Source: Cryptomeria japonica (lineage: Eukaryota; Streptophyta; Pinopsida; Cupressales; Cupressaceae). Taken from it: DNA of 64,000 nucleotides. Positions 44,558 through 55,260 of this stretch are shown piece after piece. Location of the stretch: the NCBI RefSeq assembly GCF_030272615.1, contig NC_081405.1, forward strand, positions 572,387,252 through 572,451,251, given 5' to 3'. Made by a program: the position numbers and the translations under genes. Positions within the stretch are counted from its first letter, which is position 1. Every line of letters begins with the position of its first letter. The notes beneath the pieces were generated by a model, which saw only the letters and a program-made list of their open reading frames with translations, was not told the origin of the DNA and ran no database searches.

Positions 44558-45193
44558 ATGCCTTGTCTATATTTTCAAATGTCTCAAGCTTATCAAATGA
44601 AAAAAAATGTAAAACAATGTGTAACAAATGATCATGTAAATGAGGTAGATGATGAAAAGAATAGTGAAATTCTTGAGGTTTATGTAGGGTATACATTTAA
44701 TGAATATCCTTCACATGTAGACCCTTTTTATGTTACATTGTTGATCAACAAAAAGCTTGTAAAAATTTGCATGATTAATTCTAGTACATCTACAAACATT
44801 ATGCTAGTTGATATAATGAAGGAGTTAGGTCTTCAAGTGAAAAGGTCCTATGGTGGATGTTTTTCCATGGACTTAAGGGTTCTCCCTATCATTGGAACTA
44901 TGAAGGATGTTGAACTTAGGCTTTCATCATTTCAAGAAAAGAAATATTGCATGAATATAATTGTAGTTGATATCCCTTACCAATATGGGATGTTATTGCA
45001 AAGAAAGTGGACTAAAATAGTTGGAGAAAGTATGCAAGCATATCTTTCTCATTACATGATTCCAATTGATGAAAAAGAGGTAAGGTTAGATAGGGAAGAA
45101 AGATCTCCTACCTTTATTGATGATATGGAACCGGATGAACTTATTTATTTTGGTGATGTTGATGCTGAAAAATTTATATTTGATACAAATTGA
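44558..45193 (+). pseudogene. G2 aspartic protease
   Basis: An open frame of about 211 codons. It contains DPFYVTLLINKKLVKICMINS followed by TSTNIMLVDIMKELGL and then MNIIVVDIPYQYGMLLQRKW. This is the plant gypsy protease and post-protease pattern, in which the active-site triplet is normally Asp-Ser/Thr-Gly. Here the position reads Ile-Asn-Ser-Ser, so the catalytic Asp is Asn and the Gly is lost, and the enzyme would be dead. It is the best-preserved frame of G2. Confidence 0.7.
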
Positions 45194-45280
45194 ATCAATC
45201 CCATAATAGGTTTACCCCTTGAGAAGTGAGGTCAAAGTAACTTTAATCAAGAATGTCTTGGGTTAATATATTTTTATGGT

Positions 45281-45720
45281 GTGTGTTCTAGAGAAGGTTC
45301 TATAACCGGTATTATTTTTGTTTCCCCAACTAGTAAGACTTTCAAATATTATTTCCTTTTGAAGTTTGAGTGCACAAATAATGTTGCAAAGAATGAAGCA
45401 CTCTTGTTAGGATTGAATATAACAGTAAAATATGACATTAATAGGATGAAAGTTTTTGGTTCTTTTAAGTTAGTTGTTTCACAAGTTAGAGAGAGGTAAT
45501 CTTCAAAGCATAAGAGATTGAAACAATACAAGTTTGTAGTGTGGGACATTTTAGAATTTCTTGATACATTTTCAATAGATTAGGCTGAGAGATCCAAGAA
45601 TATCATGGCAAATTTCTTTGCTAATGTCACTTTAAAGAATGAGGATAAGACTCAATCTAGGATATCTGAGGTTGAAGTACAAACAAGACTATCAATTCAT
45701 AACAACTTTTTTTAATTGGT
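45281..45720 (+). pseudogene. Archaeal-type RNase H domain of G2
   Basis: Reading frame with SREGSITGIIFVSPTSKTF, then FECTNNVAKNEALLLGLNI, KVFGSFKLVVSQVRER, a stop, HKRLKQYKFVVWDILEFLDTF and SKNIMANFFANVT. This order (G-G-hhhh-SP, TNN-A-x-EALhhGL, GD/SxLVhxQV, N-hAD-hA) is that of the archaeal-type RNase H found as an extra domain in Tat-lineage plant gypsy elements. Catalytic acidic residues are partly lost (GS for GD). It lies before the RT segment, not after it. Confidence 0.6.
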
Positions 45721-45765
45721 AAGTATTTCATGATGATGTTGATCTAATTAAATTGTTACAATTTA

Positions 45766-46620
45766 TTGAAAGAAATTGATTCTCAAGCTTTTGTAGAGAA
45801 AATGGATTGGAAAGGCCTCTTTTTGAAAGATGTAATTCAACTAAATACAAACAATATTCCTAAAGGGTTGGTTGCCTTAGAAAGAGTGTTTGATAGTCAT
45901 GATAGACAAATATCAAAGCCTCCACCAGTCCATGAACAAGACTTGGAAGAAGTGAATTTAGGAACTAACATTTCTCCCAAGAAAGTATATATTGAAAAAA
46001 TAACCAATCCAAAGATCAAAACTATGCTTGTCACCTTCTTGAGGAAAAAAAACCTTGTTTTTGCATGATCCTATGATGCCTTAAGGCATATAGAGAGGAC
46101 TTGTTCCAACATGAAATACCTTTAAGGATTGATCCCAAACCTTTTAGGCAAAAAAAAGGCCTATTAACCCTACTTTGGCCCCAAAGATGCAATAAGAATT
46201 GATGAATCTCAAAGAAGTTGGAATTACCAAACCAATTAGGCACTCCACTTAGGTATCTAACCTATCACTAGTATGAAAAAATAATTGAGATGTCAGGTTA
46301 TGTGTGCATTTTATGAATCTTTTTTTTCTCAAGGGGAACTATCCATTACCCAACATAGAAGCTATGTTGTAGAAGGTGGTTGGATGTGAATTGTGATTTT
46401 CAATTCTTCCTTAAATGAGTGTGGATCAAAATAAAAGGCAACATAAATATGTGGAAGAGGCTAACAATGTGATTGAACTCTAAAATTTTCTATAGGATCT
46501 CCAATAAATATGCCCAATGAATGTAGAGTGTATCAATCTCATTGAAGCAATGACAAAGATGCAGATGAAGGATAAGAATAATTTTACTCATAATGTGAAC
46601 CTTGTATAGGTTTTTAACTA
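45766..46620 (+). pseudogene. G2 reverse transcriptase, N-terminal part
   Basis: Frame 45766-46068 ends in VNLGTNISPKKVYIEKITN, TFLRKKNLVFA, the usual lead-in to gypsy RT. Further fragments in shifting frames read KPFRQKKRPINPTLAPKMQ, KEVGITKPIRHST, VHFMNLFFSQGNYPLPNIEA (RT motifs 1-3) at 46130-46370. The YLDD region and everything downstream (RNase H, integrase) is missing; the element is truncated or unrecognisable after about 46620. Confidence 0.6.
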
Positions 46621-46811
46621 TGATTTTGAGGTGAGGTATAATATTTGAGTTGCTATTATTTGACTACACTATAGAGGAAAGATGAGTGGGATAAGAAACT
46701 AACCTAGGAGATCTTTCCTCAAAATTATCACTTGCCTCAATGAATAGTTCACGTTCCTCTAGATTCAAGTGCTAATACCATTTGAAATTGTTAACAAGTT
46801 CTGATTCCAAT
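46621..46811 (-). other. Short internal fragment next to an orphan copia LTR, with PBS
   Basis: On the minus strand ATTGGAATCAGAAC directly precedes this 190-bp stretch. That is a two-mismatch copy of the TTGGTATCAGAGC primer site at 46798-46811. The stretch would be the 5' leader of a minus-strand copia whose body is gone. Nothing coding recognised. Confidence 0.5.
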
Positions 46812-48012
46812 TGTTAGAATGAACCAGAGGAAAAATGAGAGGGGGGTGAATTATTTTTCCATAAGTTAAACAATTATTGCAAATTATAAACCTTCTACCG
46901 AAGCACAATGAAAACAACATAGTGAAAGATAAAGCATGAAAGTACACAACACACAACACCAATATTTTTGACATGGAAAACCTGGTTAAGGGAAAAACCA
47001 CAATGGGAAATCCTACCCACGATTAGATAATACTTATGCAGTAGTATGTGAAATATTACAATGGGGATTGCACTTGCAATCAGGCCAACTGCCTAGAGCG
47101 CACTGCTCAACACAAAAGGGAAGTCTCACTGACTTACATAAACATCAAACTATAATCCAAAGGAAATAAACTATGGAAATAACATCTCCTAATGCTTGAT
47201 ACAATATGGTTAAGCACACATGTCTTCCCTGCAATACCAAACTCTCCTCAAACCTTCACTAAATGATATAACCTTGTTCACACATAAACCACTCTCTAAT
47301 AATGAAGACATAACCATCCATACAAATTACATGAATATATCACCTATATATATAGATCATCAACCTTGATAACAAGGTCGGCTAAACCCTAAACCCATAA
47401 CCCATAATTACAAAAAATACATCACACGATACCATGGGACCAATATTATGATTTACATTACATAGCATGGACCTAATTCAAATTCCCAAACAATTATAAC
47501 CACCGGAAATTCTGCTAAGACCAAATGCAACACATTTCACCAACTGATAGAAACCCTTAGTGTCAATAACACAAAATAACCAACCGGATCTAAATAGGAT
47601 CACCAAATCATCATGTCAGCCAATGCGAAACCACAAAAAAATTAGGAAATGATCAAGAACACCTTCAACATGTTAAGAACCATTTCTAGAGGCCGAACCA
47701 AAACCAATTAACCATTTCATCAAATATCACCAGCTGGTATCCCCAACCAGTACCAAGAATATCAACTGGCAAACCAGAACATAAATGATAGCTTCCAGAG
47801 CACAAAATCATGAACCTACTTAATATGACAAGAATATAATCATCCTGAATAACCATCCAAAACTGAATCCAACAATCTGATCATACTAGATCAGAATCTT
47901 TGATAAACTCAGCCAAAACCAAGTCAGCAACCAATTGGAACAGGTTAGTAACCAACTGGACTAGTGTTGACATCAATGACAACACATAATAAATTAATGC
48001 ATATTTCCAATA
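46812..48012 (-). repeat. Orphan Ty1/copia LTR (Copia-E)
   Basis: Starts TGTTAGAATGAACCAGAGG on the plus strand, followed by GAGAGGGGGGTGAATTA as in the other copia LTRs. It ends ...GTTGACATCAATGACAACAC...TTTCCAATA at 48012, a decayed CCAACA end. The adjoining PBS shows it is a 5' LTR of a minus-strand element. No partner LTR in the window. Sequence diverges clearly from Copia-A, so it is a separate family. Confidence 0.7.
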
Positions 48013-49370
48013 GAAACCATCCAAATATTCAACAAGGATTCAATTCCTTCTTTGATATTCCAAAACCTTGCATTTCTCTAGAGGAATGTGTTCCCATGAA
48101 TGAGAGCCAAAAACTAGAAAATACCTTCAACTAGTTTCCTTCCTTACCAATATTTAAAATGATTCATGCCTTTCAATTCCTTGTGGGGGAAATGATTCTA
48201 AATTCCTATAGAACAATTAATGTTTTCAACTCAATATTCAAGACCAAGAGAAAATCATGAATCATGCATCTAATAGTCTCTTTTAGGATCATATTCTTCC
48301 TTTTAGCAACACCATTATGTTGTGGTGTGTACATAACTAAATTATTAACCCTTCAAGAGTATAGAATTTATCAAAGTGATGGTTCACATACTCTTGACTA
48401 TTATCAATATGGAGAATCTTGACATGCTTCTAAGATTACTACTTAACATGAACCTTGAAATATTAAACTCATTAAATAATATTTTTTGACAGGTAAAGTT
48501 AGCCCAAATGCCTCTCAAATAGTGATCAATGAAAGTGAGTAGATAAAATCCTTATTGAAAGAAAAGGTTGGAAATAGACCCGCTATATCATTCTAAACCA
48601 ACATGAGGATTTCTATATCCCTTTAAAAAATTTACTTGTCAAACTTCTCTTTTGAATTCTTCCCCATGCACAACCTAAACACACACCATTTGGAAAACTA
48701 TTATAAGTGATTTGTGTCATTGTATCCTATGAATTGAGCCACTAAAGGTAATAGTAATTAAGATGGCCAAACTATTTGTGACATAGCTTACTCACTGAAT
48801 CTAAATGAATAAGTAATAATATAGAAAGAGATCATAGCAAAAAGTGGGAGAATTCATATAGCTAAGACTCATGGCTAGAATTCCCACTAAAACCAAGGCA
48901 TCATATTAGGGATCTTTGATCACCACTAAATTGAGAGAAAACTCAACTTTCTTACGATTCCTAGGATAAGTGATTTGGTATACTAAAAGAAAGTTAGCAC
49001 AAAAGTTAGGAACAGGATGAATATTTTTAAATGATCCATCATCCATATCAATTATTTTTTGCCTACAAATTTCACCTAAGCATCATCACATGTAAGAATA
49101 TGTCTCACTGTACATGGCTCCAATGAAGAATTTTTTTCTCAATTAGAACCCATATGATATGTAGCAAATAAATTAACTATCCATTGATTTAAATATTATG
49201 TCATTGCAACCAATGTCTATCCTTTCCTTTTCTTTGATTTGGATAAAGTGTAAAGTGATACTTATTATGTGTAATAAGATGGAAAAATGATGTTATTCTT
49301 CTTCATGACTTTTGTCAAATCATCAATTTTATTGGTATGACAAGGATTTTCTACATGAAAAATTTTTTTG
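48013..49370 (-). pseudogene. Heavily decayed Ty1/copia integrase remnant
   Basis: On the minus strand at about 48302-48331 the reading TPQHNGVAKR matches the copia integrase motif TPQ-x-NGV-x-ER, and flanking short stretches fit a copia pol. No frame is open for more than a few dozen codons. The rest of the segment is assigned by continuity only. It does not obviously belong to the LTR at 46812-48012, which faces the wrong way to be its 3' LTR. Confidence 0.4.
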
Positions 49371-50249
49371 TGGTATGAACAATTCATCTCTTCTTGTATG
49401 AATTCTCTTACTTGAAAAACAATGAAGAGGCTTTGTATAAAGGAGAAGATTATTGTGCTCTATTTATTTGTGTCTTGAACTTTGATTGTTTTTGTTTCTT
49501 ATTGGATAATTTCTCATTATTTGGATGGCCATCCACCAAATATTATGACTTGGATGGCTTGACAATGTTGCGTGAATTTTTTGCAAACTAAAGAAAGTTT
49601 ACAAAATTGTGATTTCAACCATAGTATGTGAGATTAAATCTCTCCTCATTTATAAGGGAAGGCTCCCCCTTTTGTTTACTACTCTCTTAATTTAGAATAA
49701 AATTCACACTATGATTTCTAATCTAAACATGGGTAGTGCATCATCCTATTCTCTCTTTAGAATAGATGTTAGCATCTTCTCTTTTTTCAAGAAAGGATTT
49801 ACAATGTGGAGCAATAATGAATTTTTACAATTTCGAAGTTTTGAATAAAAACCTTAAAGCATGTAAATAAATTGATGCACTGAAAAGGGGACACGCCAAA
49901 GAACCAAAGAGTTAGTGTTGTTAGTCTCAACCAAAAACCAAATAAACACAACAAATTCTAAAAACCTTCCAATACATGCCAAAAGAGATTAAAAAGCATA
50001 CAAAAGAAGCTTAACACAATGAAAAGAAGGGATAAGAGACTCCCTAAGATTCTCCCATGATACCCTTTGTTGTTTCTCTCCTTTCCAAGATCCAAATGAC
50101 TGTAGCTCTCAGTTTTTAGCACTAAACATGGATGCCAAATGGAGATTCAAAATGGTTGAGAAATGATGATTCCTATTGCTATGCAAATGCTAGAAGTAGA
50201 ATCACTATGAGAAAGCTTAAGTGTTTATGCCAATACAAGTATAATAACA
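49371..50249. other. Unclassified sequence
   Basis: Contains one 65-codon plus-strand frame (49394-49591) without recognisable motif. The remainder is AT-rich and non-coding. Probably old retrotransposon interior. Confidence 0.35.
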
Positions 50250-51254
50250 ATGCTAAAATCCTTCCTCTCTTGCTTGAGGAATGAGGCTCTATTTATAGGA
50301 AAAATAGTGGATTGGAGAGTCAAGATTGATCTGGTTTGCGAAGGGCTAGGATTTCATGGTTCTCAATCCATATGATAGCTTTCAAACCAATCCCATGTTG
50401 ACAAGTGTCATCATGAGAGGCCTTGAGAGGAGAGGGAAGAATCATTTAATGCCTAAGAGGACATGAAGGTTACCATGGATGGTTGGGGTTATGGGATAAA
50501 GCTTTTATCCAATAGTAAGGTTATTATCCAATGGGTAAACTCTTGTGCAAAGTTTACCTATGGTTAGGCTTTGACCAAAGGGACAAAACCCATGTAGGTT
50601 AGTATGTTGAAGAAGAAAAGACTTTAAGACTTTGTAAGAGTCTTAAATGGTTGAGATGATGAGTTGGGGTTAATTTTGGGTTAGGAATGTGCAAATGATT
50701 AGGAGGAGGATTAGGCTAAATAGAAGGTCTTAGAAGAATCTACAAGGGGGTTTAGTGAGAAAGTGGGTTTGGCAAGTGGGTGAGGATAAATAGGCCTTTT
50801 AATTAAATGTTTTATTTAATTAAAATAGGGAGTGCAACTTTCATTTGTAGGAGAATGCAAGTGGATGGGATTTTGAAATAAATAATGATTTAAATAAGAA
50901 TTTGGTTAGGGATTTTAAACAAATATTTAAATTTATTTATTTGAGAGGAAAGGAGAGTTAAATAAATTTATTAAATAATTTGGACTATAGTTAGTAATTA
51001 AATAAATTTATGAAATTTATTTAACTAGAATAGAAGAATAGGCTAAGATGAATTAATTAAATTTAAATTTAATTAATAGAGGAATATTAGTGCATTAAAT
51101 AAATATTAAATATTCATTTAATTAGTGGATACATTTATGTGTCTACATTTGCCCCTCTTTGAGACGGTGCAGTTTATCGTGTCATTTTAAAGAAAAACCG
51201 ATAGGCATGAGAAAATGCCCAAGGGATGTTAATTAGTGGATGATATCAAATAAA
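50250..51254. repeat. LTR-like repeat, copy 1 (shared with 63120-63960)
   Basis: Contains a TATA-like TCTATTTATAGG near 50289, a purine-rich GTTGGGGTTAATTT...AGGAGGAGGATTAGG stretch, and an AT-rich block of ATTAAATAAATTTATT/TTAATTAATT type. It closes with TTATGTGTCTACATTTGCCCCTCTTTGAG at 51136-51164. The same order and closing motif occur at 63120-63919, which suggests two copies of one repeat family, possibly a gypsy LTR. Confidence 0.5.
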
Positions 51255-52345
51255 TGTTAGGATAACCGGTGAACACCTGAGAGGTGGGGGGTGAATCAGT
51301 TGTTAATAGATTATGAAACTTTAAGCACACAAAACTTTTTATCGGAATGCATAAACCAAATATCGAAATAGCAGATATATCAATTAAGCACAAACATAAG
51401 TCATAAACCAAATAACATGCATCCACAACACATAACACCAAGATTTGTACATGGAAAACTCGGTAAAGGGAAAAACCACAGTGGGAAGCTTATCCATAGT
51501 CAGATGATACTTCTATAGTAAGCATGTGATTACAATAAGGGGCCTGCACATGCAAGAAGGCCAATAGCCTAGAGCGTAATAATCATCACAAAGGAGCCTC
51601 ACTAACTACAAAAGATATCTAGGCTACAATCTGGAAATAAGAATGAACTACAAGAATAACATCTCCTATGCCTGAGTACAGTTCTGGTTAAGCATAATAC
51701 CAGAGGTCTTAAGCCTCCTACACAAACCCAATTTGATCACCCATGACTGACCAAAACCTTTGCATATGATTTCAACTTTATTTCACACAGATAATCCCAT
51801 AACCCATGATCGATTGCCACGATCTACAAATAGATCTTACATCATACTTATACCAACCCGGGACCTAAAAAATTAGGTCGGCCACCTAAAAGATAATACA
51901 ATAAATCCATTACATAAACTTGCAAAACAATGATAATCTAAGTTGGCCTAAGACCAAAACAACATTTACCAAACAATAAATCCAACCGGTAATGCATCAG
52001 GATCATCCACCAACATGTTACATAAACCAGTCCATAACCTAACAGAATAAGACTAGACCTAAAATAGGTCACCATAAGCCAAATGAAATACCACCAATCA
52101 ACTAGAACACAAACATGATAACCATCAGCATCCTAAAAACCTTCTAGAAGTCGCATTAACACCACTTATCGAATCCATCAAAAGATATTCAATAAAGCTT
52201 TGTCGGTAGAACCCTTACTGGTAACCAAAAGGCTTACTAGAACATATGATATCTTCGGGATCACCAAATCTTGAACCAACTAAATGTGACACACATCTGA
52301 ATAACATGAATGACCAAACCAAACCAATTATTCCAATCAAAATAT
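51255..52345 (-). repeat. Truncated Copia-A-like LTR
   Basis: Begins TGTTAGGATAACCGGTGAAC and follows the Copia-A LTR (GGTGAATCAGTTGTTAATAGATTATG, GGAAGCyTAyCCATAgTCAGATGATACTTCT) but with many differences. It lacks the AATGCCAACA inner end and has no adjacent PBS or coding sequence. It breaks off around 52345 where an unrelated repeat begins. Confidence 0.7.
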
Positions 52346-53080
52346 ACTTGTAGTGTCATAAATTGTACACCCTCTCTAGGGTGGTACAATTCTACGCTTA
52401 GTTTAGCACCTGCCTTAGTGTGTTTGCATCTTACATTGCAATTTCCCTGTAAGTGTTTAATTAATTAATTAAATTTAATCTAAAGGCATATTTGATCACT
52501 CCCACATCATAAAATTGGGCCATTTACCCTAATTGTTCCCCTTTCTATTTTATTCCTCCAATAAATCATTAAATCATAAACCCTAATTATGTCTTATTTT
52601 GACTTTTAAGGCCTGATTTCGCATATCAAAACATCTCGAAATAAGTTGTAACTTTGGGATTCTCTCTAATATCATCATATCTAATGGCCCCAAACATTTG
52701 GTGAAAATTTGGTTGGACCGTGTGCATGTGCAATACGGTCCCCGACATTTTTCCCAAAATTTTGGGAGCATAATACTATGATATTATAATGCTTAACCCA
52801 AGAAATTGGTGGGAAATTAAAATCCTAGGTCTTCCTAAAGATGAAATTAATATCTAGGGTTTCATACATAAGAGCTCTCTTTCTTCATTTGAATAGAGGG
52901 AATCTATTTGGAAATAAGATCTAAGAACAAGGAAGTTTTGCCGAAGCAAGCACAAGGAGCCTTCTATGTAGTGAAAGAGAAGCCTATGTGGAGTCTTGAA
53001 TATATTGAAGAGTAATAGGAGATCACGGACTAACGATTGGCTTGTACTCCTCCCTTAGGGGTGGGGTATGGTTTCATCTT
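52346..53080 (+). repeat. Unclassified repeat, left part (interrupted by Copia-C)
   Basis: Starts near GTGTCATAAATTGTACACC (52353), which looks like an LTR start, and ends at the Copia-C duplication ATTTT (53081-53085). It resumes at 59793. No coding sequence; a short open frame on the minus strand is chance. A gypsy-type LTR is the likeliest source. Confidence 0.4.
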
Positions 53081-53085
53081 ATTTT

Positions 53086-54169
53086 TGTTGGTATTATGGA
53101 TGACTTTGTCATGTGTTGCATTGGTTTTGTCATTGATGTCAACACTTGTCTTCATGGAGGTCTACATTGTTCACCGACATGGTTAGTGGCTTATGCACAG
53201 TCATCAGTATATGCTTCACCAACAGGTTATATTGCTCACCAACTATGATGATATCTTGGTATCATCTAGAGATCATTTAGTTATGTCGAAGACATGGATT
53301 GGACGTTTGGATTTGGTGTTTTTCCTATTGGTATAATCGGGTTGGCATGTTTTCCTTTACCGACAAATAGGTCTAGGTTATGGACCAATACATGATATCT
53401 ATTTCAAATCAGCACGACACATTATGAAGATGGTTTATTGATAGGATAATGTATTGAGTTGAGATACTGTATCGCATCAAGACTTATTTTGTAAATGATT
53501 TAATTGTAGTATCTTTACTGAGCCAACCTCATGTATAGGTCTTAGGTTTTTGTATAAATAAATATAAGACCTCATTTGTGAGATATGGTATGAGTGTGTG
53601 CAAATATTGAAGAGCGAAAATAAGCAGATCCTTGTGTGAATCACACAGACATTATCTAAAGGTTGAAGGAAGGTTATGAAGGTGTTTAGCACTCATGTTC
53701 AGAGCTTAAATTGGTACTGAATCCAACATTGCAAATGCTATTTTGAGTAGTGCATTGTATTAGATTTAACCATCCAATTGTAGTCAGTGTGACTCCTATT
53801 TTGTGATTGAGTACTGAGTTCTGGGCGGTTGGCCTTTTTGCATGTGCAGACCCCATTTGTATACACTTACTATCTACAGTAGTATCATCAGATTGTGGGT
53901 AAGGTTTCCCACCATGGTTTTTCCCCTTACTGGGTTTCCACTTGAAAATCTTTGTGTTATGTGTCGTGGATGTTGTTTCTCTTTCTGTTTCATGCATTAA
54001 ATTTCACCAATACTACTATAATTGTTAATCTATTTTATCAGCATCTAATTTTGGTTTACCGGCACTAAGTTTAAGTTGGAATAATTTGCATTTGGGTTAT
54101 AATTTAAATATAACTAGTTACCAACTAATTCACCCCCCCCCCTCTCAGTTGTCCTTCCAATTCCTAACA
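53086..54169 (+). repeat. Copia-C 5' LTR
   Basis: TGTTGGTATTATGGATGACT to CCTAACA. TATA-like TATAAATA at 53553-53560. A run of ten C with CTCTCAGTTGTCC precedes the end, the equivalent of the G-run at the outer end of the minus-strand LTRs. Confidence 0.92.
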
Positions 54170-54171
54170 AT

Positions 54172-54183
54172 TGGTATCAGAGC
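54172..54183 (+). promoter_or_regulatory. Copia-C primer-binding site
   Basis: TGGTATCAGAGC, full match to the initiator-tRNA-Met site, two bases after the LTR. Confidence 0.92.
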
Positions 54184-54225
54184 AAAGTCCTCTTTTTCAT
54201 AAGCCTTACAGCTTGAGGAGATCCT

Positions 54226-55260
54226 ATGGCAGCAAATATTTTTAGGAAGGATAGTCCAAACTTGATGGAACTAACTATGGTATATTGAAGATCAGAATGG
54301 AAACACATTTGAACTTCATTGGAAGAGATATATGGGATGTTACAAAGAATGGCTATGTTGGTCCTACTCCAAATCAACCTCATCCACCAACATTGGCTAA
54401 GGACTTGGAGAATGATTGCAAAGCAAGAGAATCACTTCTAAGCACATTATCAGATCAAAAAATCATGGGATTGTCAGATAGATCTATTGCTAAAGCTATT
54501 TGGGATAAACTAGAAACAATGAATGAAGGCAATACCACTGTCAAAATTGCAAAACTGGAATGTTACCGGGTTAGGTATGAAAATTTAAAAATGGAAGAAG
54601 ATGAAAGAATTTCTGAATTTAAGGAAAGAGTTAATGAAATTGTTTTAGGAATACAATGTTGTGGAGGATCTTTAAGTGAAGATGAAATTGTTTCTAAATT
54701 TTTAAGAGCTTTGCCACCAACTTACAAAATGAAAGTGAGTGCTATTAATGAGTTGAGAACAATACCTAATACATCAGTATCTAGAGATACCTTGGTTGGA
54801 AAACTTTCAGTATTTGAGCTTGAAGAATTTGGTCCTATTGCTACAGTCAAGACTGAGTTAGCTTTCAGAGCATCATCATCGGCATCATCATCTGACAGAA
54901 CTAATTGGAAAGAACTTTATGCAAAATAACTTTTAAGATATGAGGAGAGAAAATGAAGAACTTGAAGCACTTTTTGCAAGGAAGATGCCTAAAGGCCCAA
55001 TAGAAAGTAAGTATGAAGGTAAAGCACCTTTCAAATGTTTTAACTGCAATAAAATTGGTCATATAGAATCTATATGTCCTAATAGACATGCAAGATTAAG
55101 AGAGGAAGCAAAGAGATTATATAAGCCTAACTCTGAATATCAGAGATACATATTTAAGAAAAATAGAGATAAGTCATGTTACTATGCAGATGAAGGTGTT
55201 ATAGATGATTCAGATGAAGATCCAACAAATAGTGGATGGGCATTTGTTTCAATAAAATAA
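54226..55260 (+). pseudogene. Copia-C gag
   Basis: ATG 54226 (MAANIFRKDSP) with a one-base loss just after, around 54255, so that the main UBN2 frame is the one open from 54285. It holds METHLNFIGRDIWDV, MGLSDRSIAKAIWDKL, YRVRYENLKMEEDERISEF, GGSLSEDEIVSKFLRALPP. A TAA at 54927 and a second frame change lead to the knuckle part: MRRENEELEALFARK, CFNCNKIGHIESIC (CX2CX4HX4C) and an acidic DEGVIDDSDEDP linker. Same layout as Copia-A gag, with about the same spacing from the PBS. Confidence 0.88.

Noticed and set aside
46812-49370. LTR 46812-48012 as the 3' LTR of the decayed copia integrase to its right
   Set aside because: The primer-binding site lies on its left side, so it is a 5' LTR of an element that extended leftward; no PPT is seen on its right.
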